This document shows positions 34,260 to 42,234 of a stretch of DNA of 44,664 bases, in pieces. The position numbers and the translations under genes were made by a program. The notes beneath the pieces are model-generated. The model did no database searches. It worked only from the letters and a program-made list of their open reading frames with translations, and was not told the DNA's origin. Positions within the stretch are counted from its first letter, which is position 1; each line of letters begins with the position of its first letter. The DNA is from Geobacillus proteiniphilus. Its GTDB lineage: Bacteria; Bacillota; Bacilli; Bacillales; Anoxybacillaceae. The stretch is taken from contig NZ_MQMG01000029.1 of assembly GCF_001908025.1 (NCBI RefSeq), positions 1-44,664 on the forward strand. Reading direction: 5' to 3'.

Positions 34260-35227
34260 CGCACCTGTTCGCGATGGCATTGGCCTTGTTGCTTGACGCG
34301 TTGCTTGGCGACCCGCATTGGCTTCCGCATCCGGTGCGGGGCATGGGAAAGTGGATCGCCTGGTTTGATCGGCGCTGGAACCAGGGAACAAGGCGGCGGG
34401 CGAAAGGTGCGGCGGCCGTAGCGGCGGTCCTGGCCGCCGTCTACGGGTTGTCGGCGTTGGTCGTTTATGTAGGCTATGCGTTGTCCGTGTACGTGGGGGT
34501 GGCGGTCGAGGCGGCGCTTATTTTCACCACCATTGCGACCAAAAGCCTCGCTGAAGCGGCTGAGGATGTGCGCCGGCCGCTTGAAGCGGGCGATCTTCCC
34601 GAGGCGCGGCGGGCGCTGTCGATGATCGTTGGCCGCGACACCGAGCGGCTCGATGAGGCCGGCATCACCCGCGCCTGCGTCGAAACGGTGGCGGAAAATA
34701 CGAGCGACGGCATCACTGCTCCGCTCTTTTACGCGGCCTTGGGCGGCGCGCCGCTTGCCATGCTGTACCGGGCGGTGAACACGTGCGATTCGATGCTCGG
34801 CTATAAAAATGAAACGTATCGCGAATTTGGTTGGGCAGCTGCTCGGTTGGATGATGTGTTCAACTATATTCCAGCGCGGCTGACGGCGCTCGTGATGGTG
34901 TTGGTCTGCGGCGGCCGCCGGCTTCGTTTGGCGCTGTCGATATTGTTTCGCGATGCCCGCCGCCACCCAAGCCCGAACAGCGGCTGGCTCGAGGCGGCGA
35001 TGGCTGGATTGCTTGGGGTGCAGCTGGGCGGGACGAATACATATGGCGGCGTCGTCTCTGAGCGGCCGACACTCGGCGATCCCGATGTTCCGCTGCGCTC
35101 GGTTCATATTCGCCAGGCGGTCGGCATCATGATCAGAACGGTGCTCGCCTTTACGTTATTGCTATGGATCGGGGGGATGATCGTTGCGTTGGCCGGCGCA
35201 TGGGGCGAATCCGCGCGCGTTGTATGA
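34256..35227 (+). CDS. cbiB: Adenosylcobinamide-phosphate synthase CbiB
   Basis: A 323-residue membrane enzyme that attaches aminopropanol phosphate to adenosylcobyric acid. Signatures are LLDALLGDPHWLPHPVRGMGKWI at the N-terminus, the RDTERLDEAGITRACVETVAENTSDGI core and VNTCDSMLGYKNE. About five membrane helices. The ATGA overlap with btuD-cbiZ shows coupling. Works after CbiZ has made cobyric acid and uses the product of the CobD-like enzyme encoded next. Confidence 0.94.
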   Translation: MTHLFAMALALLLDALLGDPHWLPHPVRGMGKWIAWFDRRWNQGTRRRAKGAAAVAAVLAAVYGLSALVVYVGYALSVYVGVAVEAALIFTTIATKSLAEAAEDVRRPLEAGDLPEARRALSMIVGRDTERLDEAGITRACVETVAENTSDGITAPLFYAALGGAPLAMLYRAVNTCDSMLGYKNETYREFGWAAARLDDVFNYIPARLTALVMVLVCGGRRLRLALSILFRDARRHPSPNSGWLEAAMAGLLGVQLGGTNTYGGVVSERPTLGDPDVPLRSVHIRQAVGIMIRTVLAFTLLLWIGGMIVALAGAWGESARVV

Positions 35228-36254
35228 GCAATGCGGATTGGCCCCTCCGAAAGAATACATTGATTTCAGCGTCAATACGAACCCATATCGCCTGCCGCCG
35301 TCGGCTTGGCCGAACGGCGAGGAATGGATTCGCTGGGCCGGTGAGTATCCGGATCCGGAAGCGAAGGCGCTCAGGGAGCTCGTTGCCAAGCAGGAGCAGA
35401 TTCGCCCCGGGCAAGTGCTGGTGACGAACGGGGCAGCGGAGGCGATTTATTTGTTGGCCGCGCTGCTTGCCGGCCGGCGCGTCGGCATCTTAGAGCCGAC
35501 GTTTTCCGAGTATCGGCGCGCCTGCCTTGCTTACGGATGCGAAGTCAAGTCTTTGCTGGCAGAGGAAAGCCACGGTTTTTCGTACGACATCGACAAAGCG
35601 GCGGCATGGGCAGCGGAATGCGACGCGGTTTTTTTCTGTCATCCGAACAACCCGACCGGAACCGTGATGCCGGAGCGTGATCTCCGCTCGCTCGTCGCTG
35701 CAGCGGATCAAGCAGGGACGTATATCGTGGTGGATGAGGCGTTCTATCCGTTTTGGCGCGGCGGATTTACAGCCATGCGGTGGCTGGATCGCTATCCGCG
35801 CCTCATTGTGCTTCGATCGTTGACGAAAATCCATCATCTGGCCGGCGCGCGCCTTGGTTATGTCGCTGCCGACGAGGCGGTGATCGCTTCGCTGAAAACG
35901 CATCAGCCGCCATGGAGCACAAACTGCATCGCCCAACAATTGGCGCTTCGTTTCATGGCGATGGAATCGTTTGTCAAGTGGACGAAAGAACGGATCGCCG
36001 CCGAGCGGGAGCGCGTGTTTCGGTCGCTGCCGGCCGGCCGGTATGCCGTCTCGCCGTCGGTGGTCAATTTTTACTTGCTGCGTCCGCTCTCCGGACGGAC
36101 AGAGGATTTGTTTTTCTATTTATTGCAGCAAGGAATCGTCCCGCGGCATACAATGAATTTTCCTGGACTGGATGGACGTTACGTGCGGCTCGCGGTCAAA
36201 ACGCAGGTGGAAAACGATCGGCTGCTTGAGGCGCTTGCGAGGTGGAGCGGATGA
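35184..36254 (+). CDS. cobD: Threonine-phosphate decarboxylase-like aminotransferase-fold enzyme
   Basis: A 356-residue PLP enzyme of aminotransferase fold class I, predicted to convert threonine phosphate to aminopropanol phosphate for CbiB. The HGANPRALYEQCG start, FSVNTNPY, HPNNPTG, VVDEAFYPF and the PLP lysine K215 in LRSLTKIHHLAGARLGY are as in CobD. TTG 35184 is the likely start: GGGGGGATGA is 6-10 nt upstream, and the HG.NP motif must be included. The first 44 nt overlap the end of cbiB in another frame. Confidence 0.9.
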   Translation: MRWPAHGANPRALYEQCGLAPPKEYIDFSVNTNPYRLPPSAWPNGEEWIRWAGEYPDPEAKALRELVAKQEQIRPGQVLVTNGAAEAIYLLAALLAGRRVGILEPTFSEYRRACLAYGCEVKSLLAEESHGFSYDIDKAAAWAAECDAVFFCHPNNPTGTVMPERDLRSLVAAADQAGTYIVVDEAFYPFWRGGFTAMRWLDRYPRLIVLRSLTKIHHLAGARLGYVAADEAVIASLKTHQPPWSTNCIAQQLALRFMAMESFVKWTKERIAAERERVFRSLPAGRYAVSPSVVNFYLLRPLSGRTEDLFFYLLQQGIVPRHTMNFPGLDGRYVRLAVKTQVENDRLLEALARWSG

Positions 36255-36808
36255 TTGTGTTTGTCAGCGGAGCCGCGCGCAGCGGAAAAAGTGAAGCGGC
36301 GGAAGTATGCGCCATCCGGCTTTCTTGCGGAGGTCGGCTTCACTATATTGCTACCGCGCAGGCAGTGGATGAAGAAATGACGGAGCGCATCCGCCGCCAT
36401 CAAGAGCGGCGTGCGGCGCAGGCCGCGCATTGGACGGTGTGGGAAGCCCCGTTCTCTTCTCGGGAGATTGCCGCTTCCCTGCGCCCTAATGATGTCGTCC
36501 TGCTTGATTGCTTGACCGCTTGGCTCGCCCACGAATTGTTTTCCGGGGAAAGCTGGAAAACAGACGCAACCGCCCAAGCCACCGCCCGCCGCTTGCTTGA
36601 CGGAGTGCGGGCGTGGGATGCCGCCTGCCGCGCGGTTGTGATTGTATCGAACGAGCTGTTTTCCGGGGGCGTGCCGGATGATCCTGGCACATTTCGCTAC
36701 ATGAAAACGCTTGGCTCGCTTCACCAACAGTTGGTCGCGGAAGCAGCGGCCGCCGCGGTCGTTGAATGCGGCCTTCTCCGCGTGAAAAAGGGGCGGTGGC
36801 CGCGATGA
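36251..36808 (+). CDS. cobU: Adenosylcobinamide kinase/guanylyltransferase (CobU family)
   Basis: A 185-residue CobU-family protein, which phosphorylates and then guanylylates adenosylcobinamide. The canonical P-loop GAARSGKSEAAE is at residues ~7-18, followed by HYIATAQAVDEEMTERIRRHQERR with the guanylylated His, and LLDCLTAWLAHEL. The C-terminal NEVG.GIVP region of the family is altered here to SNELFSGGVPDDPG. ATG 36251 shares ATGA with the cobD stop. A second, shorter CobU relative is encoded at 38135. Confidence 0.9.
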   Translation: MIVFVSGAARSGKSEAAEVCAIRLSCGGRLHYIATAQAVDEEMTERIRRHQERRAAQAAHWTVWEAPFSSREIAASLRPNDVVLLDCLTAWLAHELFSGESWKTDATAQATARRLLDGVRAWDAACRAVVIVSNELFSGGVPDDPGTFRYMKTLGSLHQQLVAEAAAAAVVECGLLRVKKGRWPR

Positions 36809-37593
36809 AGCAAGCATGGAACGGATGGCTGTTGGCGCTGCAGCTGTTTACCATCATCCCGATTCGGCGCTCGATTGAATGGAACGCCGTCCATGTCCGC
36901 TGGCTCGTACGCTGTATGCCGCTTGCGGGGGCGCTGATCGGGGCGTTTTCAGCCGGAGTGTATGCGCTCTTTTCGTTATTTTCATTTGGCTCGCCGCTTG
37001 TTTGGGCGCTTCTTCTTCTTTGGCTCGGCATTTGGATAGCCGGCGGGCTGCATGCCGATGGGTTTATGGATGTAAGCGATGCGTTTTTTTCATACCGCGA
37101 TGTGAAGCGGCGGCAAGAGATCATGTCCGATTCGCGTGTCGGTGCGTTTGCGGTGTTGTCGCTTATTTGTTTGTTGTCATTTCGTTGGCTGTTTCTGTAC
37201 GAATCGCTCCAAGCCGGCGTTCCGCCGGCGCTGTTCGCCGCCGTTCCGCTGTTGTCGCGGGCCGGAGCTGCCTGGCTTCTTTCCGTCGGCAAGCTGGCAA
37301 AGCCGACAGGAATGGCCGCATCGCTTCGCGAATATAGTTCATGGCGTGATGCCATTTGGGCGCTTGGACTCGCTTTTGTATTGCTTTCGCTTCTTTGTGC
37401 ATCCACCGCCATTTCGGTGCAAACAGGGGCGGCGCTGGCTGCAGCGGTTGTCGTTTTGGCGGCGGCAGCGAAGCCGTGGGCGGAAAAACAGTTTGGCGGC
37501 ATCACCGGCGATGTGCTCGGCGCGCTGATCGAAGGAGGGGAGACGGTGCTATGGGGCGTCATTTGGCTGTTACACTCATCCGCCATGGGATGA
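36805..37593 (+). CDS. cobS: Adenosylcobinamide-GDP ribazoletransferase (cobalamin synthase)
   Basis: A 262-residue integral membrane enzyme that joins adenosylcobinamide-GDP and alpha-ribazole (phosphate). The segments ALQLFTIIPI, GGLHADGFMDVSDAFFS, the SDSRVGAFAVL motif and KPWAEKQFGGITGDVLGA are diagnostic. ATG 36805 shares ATGA with the cobU stop. The final 43 nt overlap the following phosphatase gene. Confidence 0.94.
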   Translation: MKQAWNGWLLALQLFTIIPIRRSIEWNAVHVRWLVRCMPLAGALIGAFSAGVYALFSLFSFGSPLVWALLLLWLGIWIAGGLHADGFMDVSDAFFSYRDVKRRQEIMSDSRVGAFAVLSLICLLSFRWLFLYESLQAGVPPALFAAVPLLSRAGAAWLLSVGKLAKPTGMAASLREYSSWRDAIWALGLAFVLLSLLCASTAISVQTGAALAAAVVVLAAAAKPWAEKQFGGITGDVLGALIEGGETVLWGVIWLLHSSAMG

Positions 37594-38201
37594 CGGAACA
37601 AAACCGACGTCGGGCGTATATCGGCTGGACGGATGCGCCGCTTGCGGCCGCGGAGCGCAATCGGCTATGCCGTTTGCAGCTTGAGCGGCCGTATCCGGTC
37701 GACTGCATGGTCACAAGCGACCTTCACCGCTGTCGAGAAACGGCCGCCTTGCTGTTTGGCGGACGCAGGGCAGATTGGTGCACCAGCCGCTGGCGCGAGT
37801 TTCACTTTGGCGCTTGGGAAGGAAAAACGTTTGCTGAGCTGGAAGAAGAGCCCGCCTACCGCCAATGGCTTGCGTCGCCCTTTTCCGCGGCGCCGCCTGG
37901 AGGAGAGCGTTATGCCGACTTTCAAGCGCGCATCAAACAGGCGCTCGCGGAGACGATCGCTTTGGCCGAGCAAAGCGAAGCCCGCCATGTCGTGATCGTC
38001 ACCCATGGCGGCCCAATTCGCCTCCTGCTCGAGCAGTATGCGCCGGATGCCCGTTCGTTCTGGGAATGGGAGGTGCCATTTGCCGGCGGATATACGTTGG
38101 AATCGACGATCGAGCGTTGGAAAGGGGGAGAGCGGTGCATTTCGTTATCGGCGGTGCGTTTCAAGGAAAACGAAAATGGGTGCGGGAACGGTATGGAATA
38201 A
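37551..38201 (+). CDS. cobC: Histidine phosphatase, alpha-ribazole phosphatase type
   Basis: A 216-residue phosphoglycerate mutase-like phosphatase: RHGMTEQN holds the catalytic His, and SDLHRCRETA, WREFHFGAWEG and VTHGGPIRLLL follow. In this operon it should dephosphorylate alpha-ribazole phosphate or adenosylcobalamin phosphate, the last step after CobS. ATG 37551 follows GAAGGAGGGG by 10 nt inside the end of cobS. The last 67 nt overlap the next gene. Confidence 0.88.
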   Translation: MGRHLAVTLIRHGMTEQNRRRAYIGWTDAPLAAAERNRLCRLQLERPYPVDCMVTSDLHRCRETAALLFGGRRADWCTSRWREFHFGAWEGKTFAELEEEPAYRQWLASPFSAAPPGGERYADFQARIKQALAETIALAEQSEARHVVIVTHGGPIRLLLEQYAPDARSFWEWEVPFAGGYTLESTIERWKGGERCISLSAVRFKENENGCGNGME

Positions 38202-38551
38202 ATGATGGAGTTCATATTGTATGGCATAACGGTTATTTGGAGCCGTATAGGTCGCCGGATGGCATCGAAACGGCAAAAACGGTCGTCTTTGACGGGTTGG
38301 AAGCCGCCATCCGCCTCCGTCCGGACGCAGACGAGTGGGAATCCTATTTCCGCGCTTGGCAACGATGGGAAGCGGCAGCGCCTAACCGCACGGTCGTTTG
38401 GATCGGCACCGATGTGACGCAAGGCGTTGTTCCGGTTGATCCGGAAGAGCGGCGCTGGCGCGACGCAGTGGGAATGTGCTACCAGCGACTAGCTTCCTTG
38501 TGTTGCCGCGTCGACCGGCTTTGGTGCGGACTGGCGGAACGATTGAAATAA
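38135..38551 (+). CDS. Short CobU-like protein with degenerate P-loop
   Basis: A 138-residue protein starting at GTG 38135 (AAGGGGGAG 4-12 nt upstream). The C-terminal third, IGTDVTQGVVPVDPEERRWRD followed by GMCYQRLASLCCRVDRLWCGLAERLK-type residues, matches the end of CobU proteins, including the G.VP turn that the other CobU here lacks. The N-terminus has GGAFQGKRKW where CobU has GGARSGKS, so the Ser/Thr after the P-loop Lys is missing, and the RI..H region is absent. It may be a regulatory or complementary subunit of CobU, or a diverged cobinamide kinase. The frame overlaps cobC by 67 nt. Confidence 0.75.
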   Translation: MHFVIGGAFQGKRKWVRERYGINDGVHIVWHNGYLEPYRSPDGIETAKTVVFDGLEAAIRLRPDADEWESYFRAWQRWEAAAPNRTVVWIGTDVTQGVVPVDPEERRWRDAVGMCYQRLASLCCRVDRLWCGLAERLK

Positions 38552-38565
38552 GGGGGAGAGGAAAA

Positions 38566-39144
38566 GTGAAATTGTATACGCGAACCGGGGACCAAGGGAA
38601 AACGAGTTTAGTCGGCGGGCGCGTTGACAAAGACCATTTGCGCGTCGAGGCGTACGGGACGATTGACGAGGCGAATTCGTTCATCGGATGGGCGCTTGCG
38701 TTATTGGCCGGCGATGAACGGTTTCGCGACCTTTGCGCCGAGCTGCAAAAAATCCAGCACGAGCTGTTTGACTGCGGCGGCGACCTGGCCATCGTCAACG
38801 GCAAGCTTCCGTATAAGGTGACCGAGGCGATGGTCACATTTTTAGAAGAGCGCATTGATGCGCACGTGCAAGAGGCACCGCCATTGCAAAAATTCATTTT
38901 GCCGGGCGGCTCCAAGGCGGCTGCGGCGCTCCATATGGCGCGTACGGTGGCAAGACGGGCGGAGCGGTGCATCGTTTCCTTGCAAAAAGCGGAGCCGATC
39001 AACGATGTTGTGCTCAAATATATGAACCGCCTGTCCGATTATTTGTTCGCCGCTGCCCGGGTCGTGAACGCCCGTTTAGGGGTAAAGGACATCGAGTATG
39101 AACGGAGCGCTATTGTGTTCCGCAACAAGGAGGAGAAACAATGA
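38566..39144 (+). CDS. pduO: PduO-type cob(I)alamin adenosyltransferase
   Basis: The 192-residue enzyme transfers the adenosyl group of ATP to cob(I)alamin or cob(I)inamide. Family hallmarks are KLYTRTGDQGKTSLVGG with the ATP loop at the N-terminus, VEAYGTIDEANSFIG, and MARTVARRAER with the conserved Arg residues, then NRLSDYLFAAAR. GTG 38566 is 5 nt after GGGGGAGAGG. The stop overlaps the next ATG. Confidence 0.94.
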   Translation: MKLYTRTGDQGKTSLVGGRVDKDHLRVEAYGTIDEANSFIGWALALLAGDERFRDLCAELQKIQHELFDCGGDLAIVNGKLPYKVTEAMVTFLEERIDAHVQEAPPLQKFILPGGSKAAAALHMARTVARRAERCIVSLQKAEPINDVVLKYMNRLSDYLFAAARVVNARLGVKDIEYERSAIVFRNKEEKQ

Positions 39145-39629
39145 ACCGCCGCTTGGCTTGGACGGCCGTTTGTTTGGCGCTTTCGGTGATCGGATCCTTC
39201 ATCAAGCTGCCGACGTTTGTCGGCAGCATCGCTTTGGACAGCGCACCGGCGCTTGTCGCCGCCGGGGTTCTTGGTCCGCGCGCCGGAGCGGCGGTCGCTG
39301 GGCTGGGGCATTTGGTTTCGGCGTTGATCGGCGGTTTTCCACTCGGCCCGATTCATTGGTTTGTCGCTCTTGAAATGGCGGGGCTTGGCGCCCTGTTCGC
39401 CGTGTTGCATCGGCGGGGATGGAAAATAGGCAGCGCCGCGGCCTTTTTCATCGGCAATGCGTTTTTGGCGCCGCTGCCGCTTGCCGTTTCGTTCGGCTGG
39501 CCGTTTGTTTTTGCCGTCATTCCGCCGCTTTCGGCAGCTGCCGCGGTCAACGTGTTGATCGCTTTGGCCGTCATGCCGGTTGTCGCCCGGTTGGCGGCGA
39601 AAGCGGGGGTGGAGGCGCCGCATGCGTGA
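39141..39629 (+). CDS. cblT: Probable alpha-ribazole transporter (ECF S component) CblT
   Basis: A 162-residue membrane protein with about five to six helices and the compact Ala/Gly-rich design of ECF substrate-binding (S) components, including GSFIKLPTFVGSIALDSAPAL and GLGHLVSALIGGFPLGPIHW. Next to a CblS-like gene it corresponds to CblT, known from Listeria and Geobacillus as the alpha-ribazole transporter. ATG 39141 overlaps the pduO stop (ATGA). The general ECF energising genes are not in this window. Confidence 0.78.
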   Translation: MNRRLAWTAVCLALSVIGSFIKLPTFVGSIALDSAPALVAAGVLGPRAGAAVAGLGHLVSALIGGFPLGPIHWFVALEMAGLGALFAVLHRRGWKIGSAAAFFIGNAFLAPLPLAVSFGWPFVFAVIPPLSAAAAVNVLIALAVMPVVARLAAKAGVEAPHA

Positions 39630-40338
39630 TGTGCTTTTCCTTCCATTTGCCGACGGCATGGAGATCGCCGTTGCCGCCGACGGTTCGGCGGCGGTCGGGG
39701 ACAAGCCGGGCGACGTCGTATCTGCTCCGGCTGATGTGGTCGCTTATTTTGCCGCCCGCGTCGCTTTAATGGAATTAGTAAGCGTCGGAGCGGAAGCGAG
39801 GGCCATCGTGCTGCAAAACTTCATCGCCGATGACCGGTGGGAAGCCCTTTGCCGCGGCATCGGCCGGGCGTGCCGCGAGCTGGGGATCGATCCCCCGATC
39901 ACCGGCAGCACGGAATCGAATTTTCCCACCGTGCAGTCGGCGCTTGGAGTGACGGCCATCGGGACGGTGGCCAACGAACGGAAACGAATCGGCATCACGC
40001 CGGAAGAGGCGAAGTTTGCCGTCATCGGCCGTCCTCTCGTCGGCTCGGCCGTGTTGGCGCATCCGGAATGGGTTGCGCCGCTTTCGCTGTTTGCCGCTCT
40101 TCTTCGCTCACCATACATTTACGAATTGATTCCCATCGGCTCGAAAGGTATTTATTACGAATGGACACAGCTGTTAGCCGCTAACGGCCGCCAAGGGCGG
40201 GCCTGCGCATGCCCGCTTCCGCTCTTTTCCTCCGGCGGCCCGGCGACGTCGGTGCTTGTCAGTTACGATCCGGATGGCGAAAGTGAAATCAAAAAGCAAG
40301 CCGGCTCTCTCTTTTTTCCACTGCACGTCGAGTGGTAA
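39622..40338 (+). CDS. cblS: Probable alpha-ribazole kinase CblS
   Basis: A 238-residue protein with a PurM/AIR-synthase-like pattern: GDKPGDVVSAPADVVAYFAA, RVALMELVSVGAE, and STESNFPTVQSALGVTAIG. Pairing with an S component in a cobalamin operon fits CblS, which phosphorylates scavenged alpha-ribazole for CobS in organisms without CobT. ATG 39622 lies 8 nt inside the cblT end behind GGAGGCG. Last gene of the operon. Confidence 0.78.
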   Translation: MRDVLFLPFADGMEIAVAADGSAAVGDKPGDVVSAPADVVAYFAARVALMELVSVGAEARAIVLQNFIADDRWEALCRGIGRACRELGIDPPITGSTESNFPTVQSALGVTAIGTVANERKRIGITPEEAKFAVIGRPLVGSAVLAHPEWVAPLSLFAALLRSPYIYELIPIGSKGIYYEWTQLLAANGRQGRACACPLPLFSSGGPATSVLVSYDPDGESEIKKQAGSLFFPLHVEW

Positions 40339-40355
40339 AAGCCGGCTGCTTTTGG
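40290..40355 (+). terminator. Long hairpin at the end of the cobalamin operon
   Basis: AAAAGCAAGCCGGCT (in the cblS coding end, 40292-40306) pairs, with one bulge, with AGCCGGCTGCTTTT (40340-40353); CCACT/AGTGG inside the loop forms an inner stem. Confidence 0.5.
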
Positions 40356-40384
40356 TGAAAAAATCATTCCCTTTTTAGCTCGAA

Positions 40385-40417
40385 CCCGTTATCATGAAGA
40401 TAATGGGATTTTTTTGT
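40385..40417 (+). terminator. Intrinsic terminator before sigX
   Basis: CCCGTTATC (40385-40393) pairs with GATAATGGG (40399-40407), followed by ATTTTTTTG. It isolates sigX from the cobalamin operon. I see no convincing sigma-X autoregulatory promoter between it and sigX. Confidence 0.8.
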
Positions 40418-40451
40418 CGCGGTCCATGGGGGAGATAGGGGGAGAGAAGCG

Positions 40452-40997
40452 ATGGACCCCGTCTTTGAAAAGTTGTATGAAAAGTACCATAATGATTTGT
40501 TTAATTTTTTATTCTACATGGTGCGGAATCGAGAGCAGGCCGAAGATTTGGTTCAGGAAGTGTACGTCAGAGTGCTGCGCTCATACAAACGATTTAAAGG
40601 GCAGTGTAGCGAAAAAACGTGGCTGCTGTCCATTGCGCGCCATGTGGCCATTGACTTTTTCCGCAAGCAAAAACGCCGACGCCAATGGGCTGGTTCGGCG
40701 GAATGGAGCGAGGAACAAATCGGCGCCGACGAGCCGATTCCTGAGGAAATGGCGATTCAAAAAGAGGAGATTCAGCTTATGTACCGTGGTTTGGCGCGCT
40801 GCACGGTTGATCAGCGGCTTGTGCTCGTCCTTCGATTCATCCAGTCGCTGTCGATCGCGGAAACGGCGGAAGCGCTCGGCTGGACGGAAAGCAAAGTGAA
40901 AACAACGCAGCACCGCGCACTAAAGGCGCTCAAGCAATATATGGAGGAAGAGGCAAAACAGGAGGGGTGGCGGTGTGAAAAAGCTCAATTGGAATGA
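40452..40997 (+). CDS. sigX: ECF sigma factor SigX
   Basis: A 181-residue ECF sigma factor. Region 2 (about 10-75) has DLFNFLFYMVRNREQAEDLVQ and SEKTWLLSIARHVAIDFFRKQ; region 4 (about 115-170) has QSLSIAETAEALGWTESKVK. The sequence and the rsiX partner are as in B. subtilis, where SigX responds to envelope stress and cationic peptides. ATG 40452 follows GGGGGAGAG. Unlike B. subtilis, it is about 19.7 kb from resE. Confidence 0.94.
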   Translation: MDPVFEKLYEKYHNDLFNFLFYMVRNREQAEDLVQEVYVRVLRSYKRFKGQCSEKTWLLSIARHVAIDFFRKQKRRRQWAGSAEWSEEQIGADEPIPEEMAIQKEEIQLMYRGLARCTVDQRLVLVLRFIQSLSIAETAEALGWTESKVKTTQHRALKALKQYMEEEAKQEGWRCEKAQLE

Positions 40998-42069
40998 GCG
41001 ATGCATTGAACATGGCCTTGAACAGTTGCCCGTCATCAAAGACCGGCGCACGAAAGAAGAAGTGTATGCCCGGCTGGTGCGCGCTCAGCGGATGGCGCGC
41101 TGGAAGCGGCGTTGGCTCCCAGCGGTTGCATCGGCGGCCGTGCTTGCATCGGCGGTTTATGCCAGTCCGCATTTCATCGTTCCAACACGTTCGGACAAAA
41201 ACGAGGCTTCCTCATCCCCTGTTCAGACGTTGCAGGCGGATGGCGCTTCCTCTCACCCAAAAGCGATGATGGCCGTCAGCGAACCGGCGAATGCAGTGGT
41301 TATTGCCTTGCCCGATGAGCGGATCGGCCAAGTGGTGCCAGTGGTTGTTCCCCTTCTTGGCCGTTCCGCGTCGGAAGAACGACTGTCCGCGGCGCTCGGT
41401 GAGCTTGCCCGTTCCCCGTTGCGTGAGGCGTCCGCGTGGCTCGACGGTGTGAAGATGGCCCCGGCGACAGGCGATGGGCGCGTATGGGTTGTTCGCGTTC
41501 CAGCGAGCCATCGCGTGTTTGCCGCCAGCCATGAGGAACAACGCCTCTTTTTCGACGCGGTCATGGAAACAGTGCGGCAGATGGGCGGGCGAAGCATCCG
41601 CTTTTTCACTGGGGAGGAAGAAGGGCTCGATTTGCCAGTGTTTGGTCGTCTAAAAACGACAAAAATCAACCAGCAGAAGCGAATGTATTATCAAAACCGC
41701 TCCTCCTCCTTCGGCTATACGGTGCTCATCCCGGCGCCAGGCAGCGCCCGCTCGTTTCCTGAGGCGCTGCAGCAGATGAAAAAATCGACGATCCACGGGC
41801 TTGAGCCGGCCATTCCATCAGGGGTGGAAGTTGATTCGGTCGATGTCGATGCGCGCCATGCTACGGTCCGGCTTCATTTGTCCGCTCGGCCAAGCGCGGA
41901 AGAAGCGGCGAGCATGGCAGAGGCGGTGTTGCTGACGGCGAAAGAGTTTGGGCTGCTTGACGTCACATTCGAGTCGAGCGGGTTATCGACTCTTGGCCCG
42001 TATCCGCTTGGGAAGCCGATCAACGTGCCGGCCGGACCGAACGCCGCGTTGTTGGCGGCCGACCCGTAG
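40975..42069 (+). CDS. rsiX: Anti-sigma-X factor RsiX
   Basis: A 364-residue membrane-anchored anti-sigma factor. The N-terminal cytoplasmic part (about 1-40; NWNERCIEHGLEQLPVIKDRRTKEEVYARL) binds SigX, a membrane helix covers about residues 44-64, and the rest is extracytoplasmic with a GerMN-like pair of alpha/beta repeats (about 100-230 and 270-345). GTG 40975 is 9 nt after GGAGG within the end of sigX, so the two are coupled. A TnpB element follows the stop. Confidence 0.92.
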   Translation: MKKLNWNERCIEHGLEQLPVIKDRRTKEEVYARLVRAQRMARWKRRWLPAVASAAVLASAVYASPHFIVPTRSDKNEASSSPVQTLQADGASSHPKAMMAVSEPANAVVIALPDERIGQVVPVVVPLLGRSASEERLSAALGELARSPLREASAWLDGVKMAPATGDGRVWVVRVPASHRVFAASHEEQRLFFDAVMETVRQMGGRSIRFFTGEEEGLDLPVFGRLKTTKINQQKRMYYQNRSSSFGYTVLIPAPGSARSFPEALQQMKKSTIHGLEPAIPSGVEVDSVDVDARHATVRLHLSARPSAEEAASMAEAVLLTAKEFGLLDVTFESSGLSTLGPYPLGKPINVPAGPNAALLAADP

Positions 42070-42098
42070 CCGCCAGCGTGAGCTCTTAGCGGTTTTTA
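42070..42098 (+). terminator. Possible terminator after rsiX
   Basis: CCGC (42070-42073) and GCGG (42089-42092) with an inner AGC/GCT pair, followed by TTTTTAG. The stem is short. Confidence 0.4.
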
Positions 42099-42136
42099 GA
42101 CGGTATCATTTTGTTACAGACCCGCGAGCGAGAAAG

Positions 42137-42156
42137 CCCACTCCTTTAGGGGTGGG
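42137..42156 (+). repeat. Left-end subterminal hairpin of the TnpB element
   Basis: CCCACTCC (42137-42144) pairs with GGGGTGGG (42149-42156) over TTTA. It mirrors the right-end hairpin (CCCACGCC CTTTA GGCGTG), a typical TnpA recognition structure. Confidence 0.75.
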
Positions 42157-42234
42157 ATGAAAGCGAGCCGTTTTCTTATATTGAATGATTATGAAAAAAA
42201 CGGTATCCTGTCATCGCCACAAGGAGGTGAATCC

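Noticed and set aside
33426-34391. 321-residue minus-strand frame opposite btuD-cbiZ and cbiB
   Set aside because: Both plus-strand genes are certain; the minus frame is basic, low-complexity and has no recognisable domain.
36486-37601. 371-residue minus-strand frame opposite cobU and cobS
   Set aside because: Opposes two confidently identified overlapping genes; long antisense frames are expected in GC-rich DNA with this codon bias.
20741-40451. Integrated genomic island or prophage
   Set aside because: No integrase, phage gene, tRNA target or direct repeats at the edges, and GC and codon use match the flanks.
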